Shown: positions 1 through 12,328 of the stretch, piece after piece
How positions within the stretch are numbered: position 1 is the stretch's first letter
Layout: every line of letters begins with the position of its first letter
Assembly: GCA_027605045.1 (NCBI GenBank)
Contig: JAQFWX010000004.1
Span: 806,001 to 870,000, forward strand
DNA: 64,000 bases
Source of the DNA: Phallus indusiatus
Lineage: Eukaryota > Basidiomycota > Agaricomycetes > Phallales > Phallaceae
Reading direction: 5' to 3'
The notes under the pieces: generated by a model
What the model was told of the DNA's origin: nothing
Seen by the model: only the letters and a program-made list of their open reading frames with translations
Database searches by the model: none
Program-made: the position numbers and the translations under genes

Positions 1-1193
1 GAGGCAATCGTCCATATAGAAATACATGGCGAGAGCTAGGGTCGCTCGTATGAAATCGAACACATCCTGTCGCGGTAGAGGAAAAGGTTGAGGCCGCAGA
101 GCAAATTGTACCCGTTGACGAAAACGATGTTCGTGTTGACGGACGTCGATTTTCTCGGTAGAAAAACGGCATGAGACGGTGAATAGTGCATAAAGGAGGC
201 AGTCTTGGATTGCTCGGGCGCCACCTTGAGTGTTAAAGCGGGACAGTAGCTCTGTCTTGGAGATATCCAAGCAACATTGAGAAAGGTGAGGAAGGGAAGC
301 GTGAAATCTAGAACAATCCTCGTGTTAACGAAATTAATTTGCTACAATCGAAGAGGCTTACAGTATTGATTGAGTCTTCTCCGTCAGTTTTACGTCAAAT
401 ATTGCAGACGGAGCGACGCCGGATTGAGAAAAGTTGAAAAGATCAACTGGCAAGCATTCCTGCCCTTGAGTGGGAGAAACATCAGGAAGTACCAATGATT
501 CAATGGAAGAAAGGGGTGATAGATCAAGCGAGCTTAGACTATCGGGACTGTCGAACACCATGCCAAAATCTTGTTGTTTAAGAGGTTGAACGGCATCAAG
601 TTGGGGTATTGTGTTTGAAAAGGTGAGTCCCAAAACGGGTTCATGATGAACAAACAGCATGGGATGAACTTGAATTTGTAGTTTTCGATTGAGATCCTTC
701 TGATCTTCTAGTATTTGCATGAGATTACGACTTTCCTGACGCGCGGCTTCGAGTGAGACTTCCAGGTTTTCAACCTTGAACTGAAGTTGACGTTGCTTTC
801 CTTTTTAAAGACTCAGGATTGAATAAATGAATGTATAAGTTATATTACCCCAAGTTTCTGGGTCATCAAATATACATTGTTTGCCAAATTTGTTGCAGTA
901 GAAGCACTCAGGCCTAACGCCATCGCATTTCTGAAGACCAAAAAATTCACTAAGCTGTTGAGAGCAAGAAACATGTACACGTACTATTTTTTTCGTTCTA
1001 CACACCAAACAAGCCTTTTCGTGGAAATTTTTGAAAAGATCAATTAGTGTGAGGGGTGGCGAAGCATTTCAATCGAGCTCACCTTTCCGCGTTTTAAAAT
1101 GAAGCGGCGATCTTTGACAGGGGAGGAAGGAGGCTCACTCTGAGGCTTCACGTTGGACTTGGATTTCGAGGTTTTCTTCTTAGTGGGTGCCAT
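1..1193 (-). CDS. Zn(II)2Cys6 fungal transcription factor, 5' part (runs off the window)
   Basis: Probable nuclear DNA-binding regulator. Spliced exons (complement) are 1193-1083, 1014-985, 930-about 849, about 795-359 and about 304 to beyond base 1. The N-terminus is Lys/Ser/Pro-rich. The binuclear zinc cluster begins near residue 38 (ACLVCRTKKI joined to KCDGVRPEC and then CNKFGKQC) and has all six cysteines in CX2C-X6-C-X6-C-X2-C-X6-C spacing. A basic, heptad-like segment (KQRQLQFKVENLEVSLEAA) follows and looks like the usual dimerisation coiled coil. The last exon begins a region like the fungal-specific transcription factor domain. A 54-nt intron interrupts the zinc cluster between Cys2 and Cys3. 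Target genes cannot be inferred. The family call is secure; the 3' end lies outside the window. Confidence 0.85.
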
Positions 1194-4100
1194 TACAGAG
1201 AGGGAGGGGAATGGGAGACAGTCAAAAATATTAACATCGATTGATATGGCAGTTTTTGTAGACTGCCGGGGTCAGAAAAAAAGAAGTCTCTTAAACCAAA
1301 AAAGAGACTTCAAGGCTGCCAGTGCCGATAAAATGCTCCAAATATGGTCTTCGAAAACGTGGATGGGCGGCATGGGAAGCGAAAGCCTTTTTACTACAAT
1401 TTTCGGATAATCCAGGAATCATGTTGGAGAGTATTGAATTCCAAGTCCGCCGTCCCTTGAGGACCAGGACCTGTGAGACTGTGACACGAAAGTATGGTTG
1501 GCCAGTCAAATGGCCGAAGGGCTAAACCAGCTTGGACCCAGAAGCAGTAAATAGTCCCTAGCTAACCGACCAATGGCAAGCGTCCATATGACTTATATCT
1601 GTTACATCATTTCCCACTCCGAGTCCCCTTTGTTCCTTTTAGAGCGTATGAATTAGATGCCTTATGTTATTTTGCAGCTGCTGAACTTGAATTCCAGGAG
1701 GCGGTGAGTGTGAAGTACTACATATAAAAATTTCTCCCATACCTTATCGATGTCTCATCAAAATTTTTGCGTGCCCATCTAAATGGCTTTCAAGTGAGTT
1801 CTCAATTCCTTGAGGAAGCGAGCGGAGGGTCGACAGGATTCATGCAAAAAAGTAGCGGGAAACATGCCGGAAAGCGCAAGCCGGTTAAATAATAGCCTAG
1901 AACTTGTTTGGTGCCTCGGCTGGCCAACATTGTGTGAGCGGCGTGTTGATTATCAGCATTATCAATATATGCGAGCCTAAATGCTGTATATGCATGGGAT
2001 GATCAACGTCGACATTCTGATACATAATTGATTGCGGTGGGATGCTCACGAATATAATTAATTTTCATGGTCAAAATTTCAATCTGATAATCCAATGTCC
2101 CTCGATCGATAACATTTGTTTCTGTCAATCTTGATACAACTCAGTACTCAAAGCCTAACATGTCCCTACAGGGATCTGAAACTAAAAACGTGTTCGAGTG
2201 CCCGGGTAAAAGCTAATATACATGAAGCTTCAAGTTCTGAGGACATAGGAGTACTTTCCCTCTAGTACGAAAGAGACTAAGTCAATACTCACCAAGGTTG
2301 ATGAGCTCAAATGCATCGGATGATTTTTTTTTCGAGTATGCAGATCACTGATGCGTTTGAGAAAATAAAAGAGTAAGATTGTACGCGAAGTAACCGGCGG
2401 CGCGATCTCAAACCCAGCGCTCGTTGTTTCGCTAAAAATAGATTATCTCCATTGAGTGATTATGACTCAATTAGATTGTTCTCCTACATAAAACTTGTCA
2501 TCTGCTTCTCAAGTTTAGAACGTCCAGAAGAAAATCGAGTCTGGGAATGCAGGAAGACAATGCAATATCTTCGGGGATAAGTATGTCCGAGGGACCTTTC
2601 TACACAAGCACAAAAGATCCCTACGCGTTGAATTTGAAGAAACAATTTCGGATTTCACCAATAGATTAACGTTGTGATTAAAAAAACGCGAAAACCGTGC
2701 ATTTGATTCTCGGCACGCTATGCCCCCACCGCCCGTGAGAATTAGGGTGTGATACGAACGAACTTCCTAAAGATCTTCAGACTTCACCTTATCTCTGTCC
2801 TGTGCAAATGCTACCTCATTGACGGAAAGACCGAGCTAACATAGTGGTTGTGCATCCCTTCTTCCGTCTAACTCTGAAGGAATAGCGGGGAAAAGGACAA
2901 GAATTCTGAAATGGATCTTGTATTTTTGTGAATTATAAAATACTTATCTTAAATGGTACCTCAAGCCGAATGCAGATTTTATCATTATATTACGGCGCTC
3001 AGGGTTCCTATATGTTTCCTGACGATCAAAGGCGTAAGCCTGGGGCATATTTTGACAATAAAAATGGAACACACTATTACAGTAATGTGGCAAAATATTC
3101 CTTTTACTCGGCTTCTTAATCGAAGCGATCTTTTTCTTGCCGCTTCTGGATGGCCATAAACACTCGTGCCCGGGCCGCGGACTTAACAAATGGCCGTAAA
3201 TTGCGTATTATGAAAACTGGATGTCATTGGCTTCAAGGCTTTCTTGCTATGTTACAGGAGTTGAATCGCACCCGACATCCTGCGAAAAAAAAACAACTCA
3301 CCCCATCATCTGGATGCAGAAAAGATAAGCGAGAAGATTGGACGAAGAAGAAACGGCCTATCTCGGTGAAGAACTCATGTGAAAGACCAGAAATGGAGTT
3401 ATCGGTGCCAAAGATTCTCGGAACGTTCCGCCTGACGTATTAGCAGCACTGCCCGATATCCGAAGTTGCTTGGAACTAGGCGCAGAATATGAATGTTTTA
3501 ATTATTTTGCACACCAAAAGTCTGAGTGATATGTGCTTGATGAGTCCCACACTTCCCATTCCGCTGTTCAACGTGGGTAAAGGCCCTCTTGTCTGACTGC
3601 ATGTGACTGGATTAGTTGATCAAGGGTTTCCCCATTTAAGGAAGACTCTCAAAAGTACTCCAAACAGGAGCCTAATTGTTTTTGAGGGGAAAAAAAGGAG
3701 AAATAATTATGCTAACAAGCATGAAAAATGGCGAGAAATTCAATGTGGTTCGCCGAAAGAACGGCTCGTCACGCCATTGTCACGTCCTGTTCACACTCGA
3801 TGCACACGAATCACGATCGAAGATAATTCGAAGCTGAATATTGTTTCTGCAATTTTTTTCATCTGAGGTTTAACGGAAATTGTGAGAAGATATAATAACA
3901 ACTGCATTAAACGCTCAACAAAATCTCAATCTGAGAACATCGGTCGCGCGGTAAAAGACTGCGACAGAGCAGAGGACCGTCAGTTTGATTCGCTTTTTTC
4001 CAAGTCGATTTTTGATTCACCCATTTAAAAAGCTCATTGTAACTGAAGTCGTCAAATTCTGTCACAAAAACGACATAATTTCCGGATGACTCCGACAGGT

Positions 4101-5603
4101 TTCGAGCAGATTGAGCTGGCTCACGCTGCACGCAGAGAATGACGTCCTGGCTTATTCCCAGCGTCTGCTGCAATATTGAAATGGTTTTTGGTGTAAAAAT
4201 CAATTTCCAGGTCTGTCTTATTCTTTCAATGTATTAAAACTTAAATTCTATTTTACAGTTAGAATACTACCCCAATTACCGGTCCCATCCTTATGCGCCA
4301 AGTACAGTTTCACATTTCCCGGTTAAGCCCCCAATTCTGTCAATTTCAACGTTTCGCCCCGTATTAATGAATAAACTCCCAATTCTCGCATAATTGTCAA
4401 GTTTATGACGCAAAGGTATTGATATCTGGTCTTCTATCCCCTCATACTAATTCATTTGGTTTCTGATTAACTAGACTGGAAGCCCATCCAGGCATACACC
4501 CAGATCGGTTCTGAAGAATATTTATTCATTTTTCTCAAGTAATAAAGCTTCAAGTACCACTATTCCTTGAAAAGCGACAAGCTCTGGCTCACTGCCATGT
4601 ACCATTGTTGTAAACCTGGACAGTGTGCCATGAACTATGCGGATTAAACAAACACCAAGATCCTGCTACGGTCGTAGACTTGAAGATGATATTTTAAGCT
4701 GTGGGTAATTAAATTAATGGTATAGACGAGCTAATGAAGAATTCAGCAGCGCTCTAGTAAACCCAGACCTCGAGTGCGTCTTTGACATAACTTTTAGCGT
4801 TCAGTGTTGTCCCTTGGACGTAAATTCGTCATAAAATCCACCGACGTACTCCAAAGAACTTCCGTCCACTTGTTATACGCAGTAAATATCAATGTCCGCC
4901 CTCAGATTTCTATGTACACGGGTCGACCTTCTGCACCTCCGGGCCTTATTTGGGATGTACGGTTCAGCGTCTTCTATGCCAAAACGTCCTTAACTGACTA
5001 CCAGTCATAAAATGTCTTTCAAGCCAATAATAACTAGGTGTCGGAAGCAACAACTCCCGGATTCCTGTTATTGCGAAACTTCAGCCAAGATGTTGGAGTA
5101 CCATTCCCGTAGTCCCTTTTGGGAGGCATGATATAGCAGTAATGAACTCTCGTTTTCTTTCGCATAGCTTACTTTTATATAGATATTTCTAGCTCCCATT
5201 AATATCGAATCATCACCTATCGCGTTCAACACGAGGTTCGGCCGGACCTAAAGTGAGACAAAGCCTCATGCGCCTCCAAATCTTTAAACACCTAGTATCA
5301 GTACGACCGACCGATACCTTTGAGTTCTAAACAGGGATGTTCTTGAGTTAAATATGGCATACGAACTTAAAGATGTACGTTCTCATATCTTCAACTTTGT
5401 TACACGCAAATCTGAGGCGACCTGCAGAGGCTGTGTTGAGGTACTGCCGTAGATCTCGTGCCAATTTGATTGATATATCATCGAGTTCGTCGCAACTGAC
5501 ACCTGGAGCGCTTTTCATTTTTGGGCGTCGAAATGCCTTATTAACTTTCTTGTTCATACGATAACCTCTTAGCCACTAGTACTCTCCCGCCACACACATA
5601 ATA
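1194..5603. other. 4.4-kb gene-poor AT-rich region
   Basis: No open frame here can be extended into a convincing spliced gene or recognised domain. The short frames at 1153-1525, 2928-3443 and 3603-3866 lack domain signals or splice context. The one stretch with weak protein-like character is on the minus strand at about 3907-4390 and is listed separately. No transposase, reverse transcriptase, long terminal repeat or tRNA could be recognised. Confidence 0.6.
3907..4390 (-). pseudogene. possible decayed coding remnant, unknown family
   Basis: A 98-codon open frame (4203-3907, complement) with ordinary amino-acid composition lies downstream of a second stretch (about 4390-4260) that reads like protein (segment NVKLYLAHKDGTGNWGSIL) but is broken by a stop. 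No convincing introns join the pieces, and I do not recognise the family. It may be a relic gene, or chance. Confidence 0.2.
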
Positions 5604-7333
5604 ATGTCGTTGCAGGCGATTCCTACCCACCTACTCTACGAAATCGTTTCTCTCCTGGATGATCATGACCTCCTAGTTTTGGCTTTAACATCCCGCACAT
5701 ATTTTCAACTTATTTCTCAGTATTCCCGGATATCTCGTATATCGTCCTTGCTAGGCGAAAATCCCGTTTGGTTACAGCTCGAAGAACCTCCCCAACTGCG
5801 CAAGTTTGTAACGGAGCTATGCATCGGCGATGACCCTATCTCTCTGCCTGTCTTTAATCATATCTCTATAACTCAGACTGAGGAAGACGTGGAAATAGAA
5901 CCAGCGGACTTGAAGGATTGGGGAACTCAGTCTCGGAGCATCCCGAGTCTCGTACGAGGCCTACCCTACCTCAAAAATCTCAATTCAGCCAAATTTATAT
6001 TTCATTCATCAACAAGACCGACTGTCAAAAGAATAATGGATGCTTTCGCCCTTTCGAGTCCCATTTTAGAGGAGTTCGAAGTAAACATTCGCTGGAACCC
6101 TCAAGAAGTACCGTTCGCGAGATTCTTGCGTCCTGAACTTAAGCTTCCATTAGATATTACGAAGTTGTCCGTCAGTGTCTTCATCATCATCAGCCAAGTT
6201 CACTATAACTAACACATATGTAGATTTGGCATACATTCGATTCCAGCCGTCTAACAAAATGTGCTATTCATATAGACATCCATGACAATTCATCAACAGC
6301 CGATCAATTTACATGGCAATCCAGAGATCACTGCGCCTCCGTTTCTTGGACGGAATACGATTTCATTTCCGAGTTCCTCTTCCATTCACCAGAGCTCACT
6401 CATCTCTACATTTGCGTATCGCCGACGGTGCAGACGAAGATTCTTCACTATTCATGGCCAAAACTGGAGCATATGACAATACGAAACATAGCAATAATCA
6501 CACCCACAGCGACACCGGATTCGGGCGAATTACGACAGTTTCTAGAAAGACATCCCAATCTCCTGACCTTGTCGCTTCCGTTGACTTCATACCCTGCCTC
6601 ATCCGAGCATTTTATCACTGAGGGTATCCTACCGAGACTCAAATCATTCTACTACGATAACAACAGTGAAGAAATAAACCTTCCGACTCTTTGTCAATTG
6701 CTGTCCCCTTCCGCTGCTAGGAACTTGACCCATCTCACCCTTCGTCTGACAGATGCAGCTTTGGCCTCCCAAAAGGGGATTTATCGACAACTCAGGAATC
6801 TTGAAAGCTGCTGCTTGATCGGCGACGAACTTTTATGCGACGAGATCGTCGTTATAGATCTCATGAAAGTCTTGGAGCACTTCGTTGCTCATGTTACTAA
6901 TATTCGTTATCTACAACTTCCAGGAATCCAACCTCATGTTGTGCCGGTGAGTCAACATTTATTTGGTAGACATATACCCACGATAAACACTTCCGAATAG
7001 GAACTCTCGGGGTTGATTTCCGTAATTCAACTTCTGCCCAATCTCACACATTTATTCGGTCTCTTCGCTTACTGTCAGATTATCGACGTGCACCAACTGG
7101 GGCTTTTGACGCAGCTCTTCAGTATCCCTCGGTTGAAGTACATCGATATTGCACAACACACTTTATACCTCAGCCGGAATTATTCTGAAAGAAGATTGGA
7201 GCACTCTTTCGTACGGTTGGAGGCTAATATGGCAGATCAGCACCGCCTCTGTCCTCAAAATTGGGGAGAATTCTACTACGGAACAATCTGCAGAGAAAAC
7301 TTGTTGATTAGAAATTACTTCATAAATGATTGA
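5604..7333 (+). CDS. F-box / leucine-rich-repeat-like protein
   Basis: Three exons, 5604-6170, 6224-6946 and 7001-7333, give 540 aa. The N-terminus (LQAIPTHLLYEIVSLLDDHD, then LALTSRTYFQLIS) matches the F-box pattern: Pro, hydrophobic residues, then a conserved Leu-x-Ser-x-x-x. F-box proteins recruit substrates to SCF ubiquitin ligases through Skp1. The remainder has spaced leucine-rich strands (LRNLESCCLIG, NIRYLQLPGI, LPNLTHLFGLF) typical of the degenerate LRR region in the large agaricomycete F-box families. Both introns have clean boundaries (GTCAGT...TAG and GTGAGT...TAG) and preserve the frame. The substrate is unknown. These families expand rapidly, so an orthologue cannot be named. 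Confidence 0.85.
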
Positions 7334-7746
7334 GTAATTAAAAGTCAAAAATCTTATTCGACCATGACGGTGTGACAATCACGATGACGTTTGAGAAAGA
7401 AGCCCATGAGCCGCTCCAGCACACGCGCCAAACGAAGCCAAACAAAGGCGTTCCTCATTCTGTCTCTACCGACGCATGAGAGGCTGCATTCACTGCATTA
7501 TTGAAACGAAACTTATAACGATTTACCCCGTCACGACTACTTTAACGATCACGAGTTCTTCGCTTTAACGACTTTTCCAACATATCGCCTGTTTGAAGTG
7601 GCCCTTTAGGTCTATAATTGACTCCGTGCGGAATACATGGTGATTCACTCTTCGTTGGTTACGCATTGTAATCATAGCTAACATGGTCCATGACACTCTT
7701 TTATCATTCTTTTATCGTGCTCCAGTTGCGTCGATCAAATAGCCGG
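7334..7746. other. intergenic spacer
   Basis: It presumably holds the 3' UTR of the F-box gene and the promoter of the STE20-like kinase. No TATA box or other element stands out. Confidence 0.5.
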
Positions 7747-10034
7747 ATGCAACCCCCGCCTTCCCCTACCAAAACTCCTAAAACCGATCCATCAAGCCAG
7801 TATACTCTCATTGAAAAACTAGGGACAGGTAGTTTTGGTACCGTTTATAAAGCGTGCGTTTTGTTATCAAATTGGACAAGATACCGATCATTCATACATA
7901 TGACATCTATTAGTATTCATAACGAGACAAAACAGATTGTCGCCATCAAACAGATAGATCTCGAGGACTCGGACGATGACATTGGAGAAATACAGCAAGA
8001 GATAGCCCATCTCGCACAATGCGATTCGGAATATGTCACCCGATATTATGGTAGTTTCGTTAAAGGATATAAATTATGGATCAGTTGCGTTTACTACTAC
8101 CACTTCACCAAATATCCATAACCTCATCAATTTTTTATCCCATAACAGTTATGGAATACCTAGCAGGGGGCTCTTGTCTTGACCTACTCAAAGCAGGCGT
8201 CTTTTCAGAAGCCCACATTGCCACCGTTTGCCGTGAACTCCTTTTGGGTCTTGACTATCTACACTCTGAGGGTAAAATTCATCGTGATATCAAGGCGGCC
8301 AACGTCCTGCTATCGGCTTCTGGATCCGTCAAACTCGCGGATTTCGGTGTCGCAGCCCAACTCACTGCTACCCTTCGACATACCTTTGTTGGCACTCCTT
8401 TTTGGATGGCACCAGAGGTTATCCGACAGGCGGGTTATGACTCCCGTGCAGATATATGGAGTCTAGGCATAACCGCTATAGAAATGGCTAAAGGCGATCC
8501 ACCTCTGGCGGAGTACCATCCAATGCGGGTGCTCTTCCTTATTCCCAAGGCAAAACCACCCGTTTTAGAAGGCCCCTTTTCCCAGTCTTTTAAAGACTTT
8601 GTGGCGCAATGCCTGACAAAAGATCCTTCGGCACGACCATCCGCAAAAGAACTTCTCAACCATCGCTTTATCCGAACTGCGCGAAAGAGTTCAAGTTTGA
8701 GTGAGCTCATTGAGCGTCATCAAGATTATCGTCGCCGAGCTAAGGGGAACAATAATGGCCAGGTCATGGGGTCGATGCATTTACAGACTGCCACATACGA
8801 TGCGAATGCGACAATACGAAGTGAATGGAACTTTGAGACTGTGACGAGTTCGATAGTATCACCAGACTTGCTACAAGACTTAGAAGAAATCGGAGACGAA
8901 GAAGATATGGAGTTTAATCTTGAAGACCTTTCAAGTGCGTCGGTCCGCGGAAGTGAACCTCTCGGTATGGGTAACGACGCCGCTGCACATTCAACTGTTG
9001 TCATTAAGGTGATCTTTGACACTTGACTCAAACAATATCACGAATGTTCTAAAGCTATATCTAGCCTATTGGAAACGATATGAAGGCGGCCAAGTCAGCC
9101 TCAGACCTTCTGGCAGAAGACGACCTACCAACGTCACCGTTGGGTGCACCTCCAGCGTATTCGCGTTCAAGCCAACGATCCAGTTATGCAGCAAGACATA
9201 ATACTAATCAAGGAACTGCTCTAAGACCAGCAGACTTAGGAAATGGGTATGTTATCGTTCTTATGAACAAACAATTGCTAATCCTCCCATTACAAGGATG
9301 GAGACCGTACGGCCGGTCAAACGTGTCGATGCCGCGGGCTCGTTACGTATGTCGCGGGAGTTCGTAGGAAGCATCCGTTCACGCGACACCAACAATCCTT
9401 TACTAATACAAACCTCTAATACCGGCCAAGCTAACGGTAGCGTTGGTACTAGTGCTAATGGCGTTGATAATAGAAGTCCGACTAAAAAATCTTCGCGAGG
9501 ACTATCAATATCCGAGCAGGGAAGGCTGGACGATCAATGGTGGATGAAATCATTATCCCGATACTGCAAAAGCATACGAGGGACGATATGGATGCTCGTG
9601 AAATTGAGGCCCTTAGTATGCTTGCTCGTGGGTTCGCCGATTTGAAAGATGCAAATCCAGAACTGGGTTATAATGTTGTGCTGGACATTCTTTCTGGTAT
9701 CAATGAGTTAGTGTATTCGTTGCTTCTCGGCTTCATGTCCATTCATTGACGACACTATTCTTTTGTATTCAGGAGTAATTCCGTAAAGCAGCACATAGCG
9801 ACAACGAAGGGCCTGTTTCCGCACAAACGGATAGTACGGAAGAGTGAGATGACAGCCAAAGGGTTGGTTGTCGTAGAGCAAGAGGAAGATACAGTGGCAT
9901 CTCCGTCAAGTCCTACTTCACCGCAGTCAATGAATTCAGACTCGCCTGTTAGGAAATCCCCCATTGCGGAATTATTATACATGCGATGGCTTGAGGGACT
10001 CAAAATCAAGTGGCCAAATATACTTGGGTCATAA
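7747..10034 (+). CDS. STE20-family (germinal-centre kinase III, MST3/Nak1/Don3-like) Ser/Thr kinase; frame break near 9524
   Basis: Exons are 7747-7853, 7914-8083, 8149-9008, 9065-9246, 9297-9706 and 9773-10034. The kinase domain begins near residue 20: glycine loop [15 protein letters not shown] lysine, [11 protein letters not shown] catalytic loop, DFGVAAQL, and the GCK-type activation loop [11 protein letters not shown]. The family acts in cell polarity, cytokinesis and morphogenesis. The tail is Ser-rich and ends in a conserved helical region ([38 protein letters not shown]). Between ISEQ and AGRSMVDEI the frame changes by one base, and the exon sum is 3n+2, fitting loss of one base near 9524. 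A nonconsensus 68-nt intron (GTGCTA...GAGCAG) would also repair it. The family is certain; whether the gene is intact is not. Confidence 0.9.
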
Positions 10035-11674
10035 GCAGGACGTCGGGGTAGACTTGTGTTCGGTTTTTCTTCTTGGGTTCACTCTTTTCTTATCACCATC
10101 TCATATCTCATAGTATTATTTCTTCTACGCGTCCCATACAATACCCTACACTCTCCATTATCCGCCCTTATCCTATCCATACTTAGTTTTTTTTGATTCT
10201 CCACGCGACCAGAAATAAGTCGGTAGGACTATTTTCAAAAGCATCTCTCTTTCCTGTACTCTACGAGCGTTACGACAATTTACGAACTTCTATTTCTTCA
10301 TATCATTCTTCTGCCGTTTGTTCTTTGTATCACTGGATTGGCTTTTTTCCATAATTACTAATAGTAGTTGACGCGTCGGCTTCCTTGTTGATTGGGCGTG
10401 GATGCCAGATGTCGCTGAGGACCGTTCTTCAAGTACACGGACAAAATTAGTTCTGCAACAATAGCTCTGGTGGCAACATTATACAAAATAAAATGCGCGT
10501 CATTTCATGACAAGAAAATGATGGTGGTCAACGTCAACCTAAAACGCAATGCGCGCTTCAATTTCATTAGCCGATAACTTGAATTGATGTCACCGAATTG
10601 TGACCGAAAGTCATGACGGTCATTTAACCACTGCAGTCATTTCAAAATGGTAAGTTGATGCACTCAAGGCATCTTAAAAATAACCCAAACAAAAAACAGG
10701 TAAATGTTTACTGCTTAAATTTGCAGCCTACCACTCCGATAAATAACTAATATTACTATTCGTTTGGATGGACGACCTTGTTCTTGGAATTCAAACTTCT
10801 TCGTAATCCGGTTTCAGGCCAAATATCTCGCATTTTTCAGTTGTTTATTAGGATGCATTGAATCGAGTGTTTTAGTCGGCTCCAAACAATGGACTAACTG
10901 TCACCTCCGGAACGACCCCTCGAACTTGAACTCAATGCTGCACTACGCGTCTCCAATTGCTGGTCTATAATACGTGACAACGAACCCTGTGTTATTATTA
11001 ATCTGGTTATCAAGAAGCGATCTCACACAAGACCTGCTGCACGATCTGGGATAGTCACAGTATATATTCCGTATCTCAAATATATTTTTCTGAATCTTCG
11101 ATAGCTTCAAGTTCTCACCTTATACTTTTCTCTAATCCATGGTATTCTCAAGTGTACCAAGAGGATATAATTGAAATCTGGGAGCGAAGCACCAAAATGA
11201 TCTTACACCAAGATACTTCTGCATTCACAATTCATGATATTGACCATCAAGATGCCTACAAAGGAGAAATTGTAAATGCGCTCGGTTTGTAGGCATAAGT
11301 ACTATTGATATGACGTAGTCTATTGAAAGTGTTGCATGGCGTCAATTGTGGCAAGTATAGTCATTTTCGCCATCATTGATTGCACCATAGTACGAGACCT
11401 GAATCATCGCTTAAACTTTTTTCGGAAAAGCATAATTTTGTGAGTTGAGTGAGTAATACTATTGGTCTTATATTCAAACAGCTAGCTTATTAAAAGAATT
11501 TAGAGATGAACTGTGGCTCGAAATTGTTGACAAAGCGTGCATACATATAAGTTTGTATGTATATACCCCTACTAGTAATACGAAAAAAAGCGAGAACAAT
11601 TTAATTAACTAGAATTTTACGGGTGAAGTAGTTACATCTACATCCGCAATTGTAGCTTGTGCATTTATAAGACA
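10035..11674. other. 1.6-kb gene-free region
   Basis: No supported gene was found. The right end (from about 11400) is the 3' flank of the beta-sandwich-like gene at 11675-12260 and resembles the flank at 63195-63529. Confidence 0.6.
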
Positions 11675-12260
11675 TCACTTGGACGAGATACTTGAAGGCA
11701 CCTTGATCCAAGACCAAGGCGCGCTTCCATCAACTCCCTCCGTAACAGCGTCAGGCCAAGTACTATCGTCGAAAGAGAAACTGATATAGTCCGAGGGGAA
11801 ATTCGCATGGTTGAGCGCCTTCCAAGCAGTATCGCTTGCAACAATCTGCGTAGTTCCATCGTCGTAAGTTATTTCGATCTTCGCCAGTAATCCAGCCGGA
11901 TTAGGAGTGGAACCCGCGTTCACCGCCGTTACAGCTATAAGTACCCCGTATTTAGAATCCACGGGAACGCAGTAAGACTGCGCAATGTTGAGGTTATTGC
12001 CCGTTCCTACTTGATTCTCATTGATGTACAGAGTGTAGGCGTCATCGACCGTGATCAAGATTTTTGCGTAGACGGGAGACACTCCGTGTGGGTTTCGAAT
12101 AAAGCGACGGAAGGCTCTTGGACCTGGGGGAACATTTCCTCCGGGACTTTTGAGTTCATTGGTCCAGATCCATTGAGGGCCGGTAAAGTCTAACGCTATT
12201 AGTGGATAAAATGAATGTCAAGAATGCGAAATTACAATGAGAATGAACAGACTGACACAT
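11400..12260. repeat. segmental duplicate, left member (copy A plus 3' flank)
   Basis: Matches 63195-64000 in the same orientation. The coding part is nearly identical. The 3' flank shares recognisable blocks (TTGTGAGTTGAGT; TTGTATGTATATAC; AGTAATACGAA) but with many substitutions and indels. Confidence 0.8.
11675..12260 (-). CDS. small beta-sandwich-like protein, copy A (leaderless form)
   Basis: Exons (complement) are 12260-12257 (ATG plus one base) and 12195-11675, giving 174 aa that starts MSLDFTGPQWIWTNEL. Family hallmarks visible in all copies are the N-terminal W-I-W-T-N-E-L, an S-P-G-G / R-A-F-R-R segment, a strand-rich core (ILITVDDAYTLYINENQVG), and the C-terminal FSFDD..WP.AVTEGV.GS.PW. 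The pattern resembles galactose-binding or rhamnosidase-N-terminal type jelly-roll domains, but this is inferred from pattern only. No signal peptide is encoded, unlike copy C. Copy D at the right edge of the window is almost identical, and copy B is a divergent head-to-head neighbour. Function is unknown; carbohydrate binding is a guess. Confidence 0.75.
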
Positions 12261-12315
12261 TGTAGTAGTATTAAGAGATTGAGAGATGGTGATGAGTTCG
12301 CCCATCTTGCTGCCC

Positions 12316-12328
12316 GGTATTTATACCC
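12316..12328 (-). promoter_or_regulatory. TATA element of copy A
   Basis: GGGTATAAATACC lies about 56 nt before the ATG on the minus strand and is followed closely by GCAGCAAGA. The same arrangement precedes copy B. Confidence 0.6.

Noticed and set aside
8435..9031. Minus-strand frames antisense to the STE20-like kinase
   Set aside because: They mirror the coding strand of a clear kinase domain and have no domain of their own.
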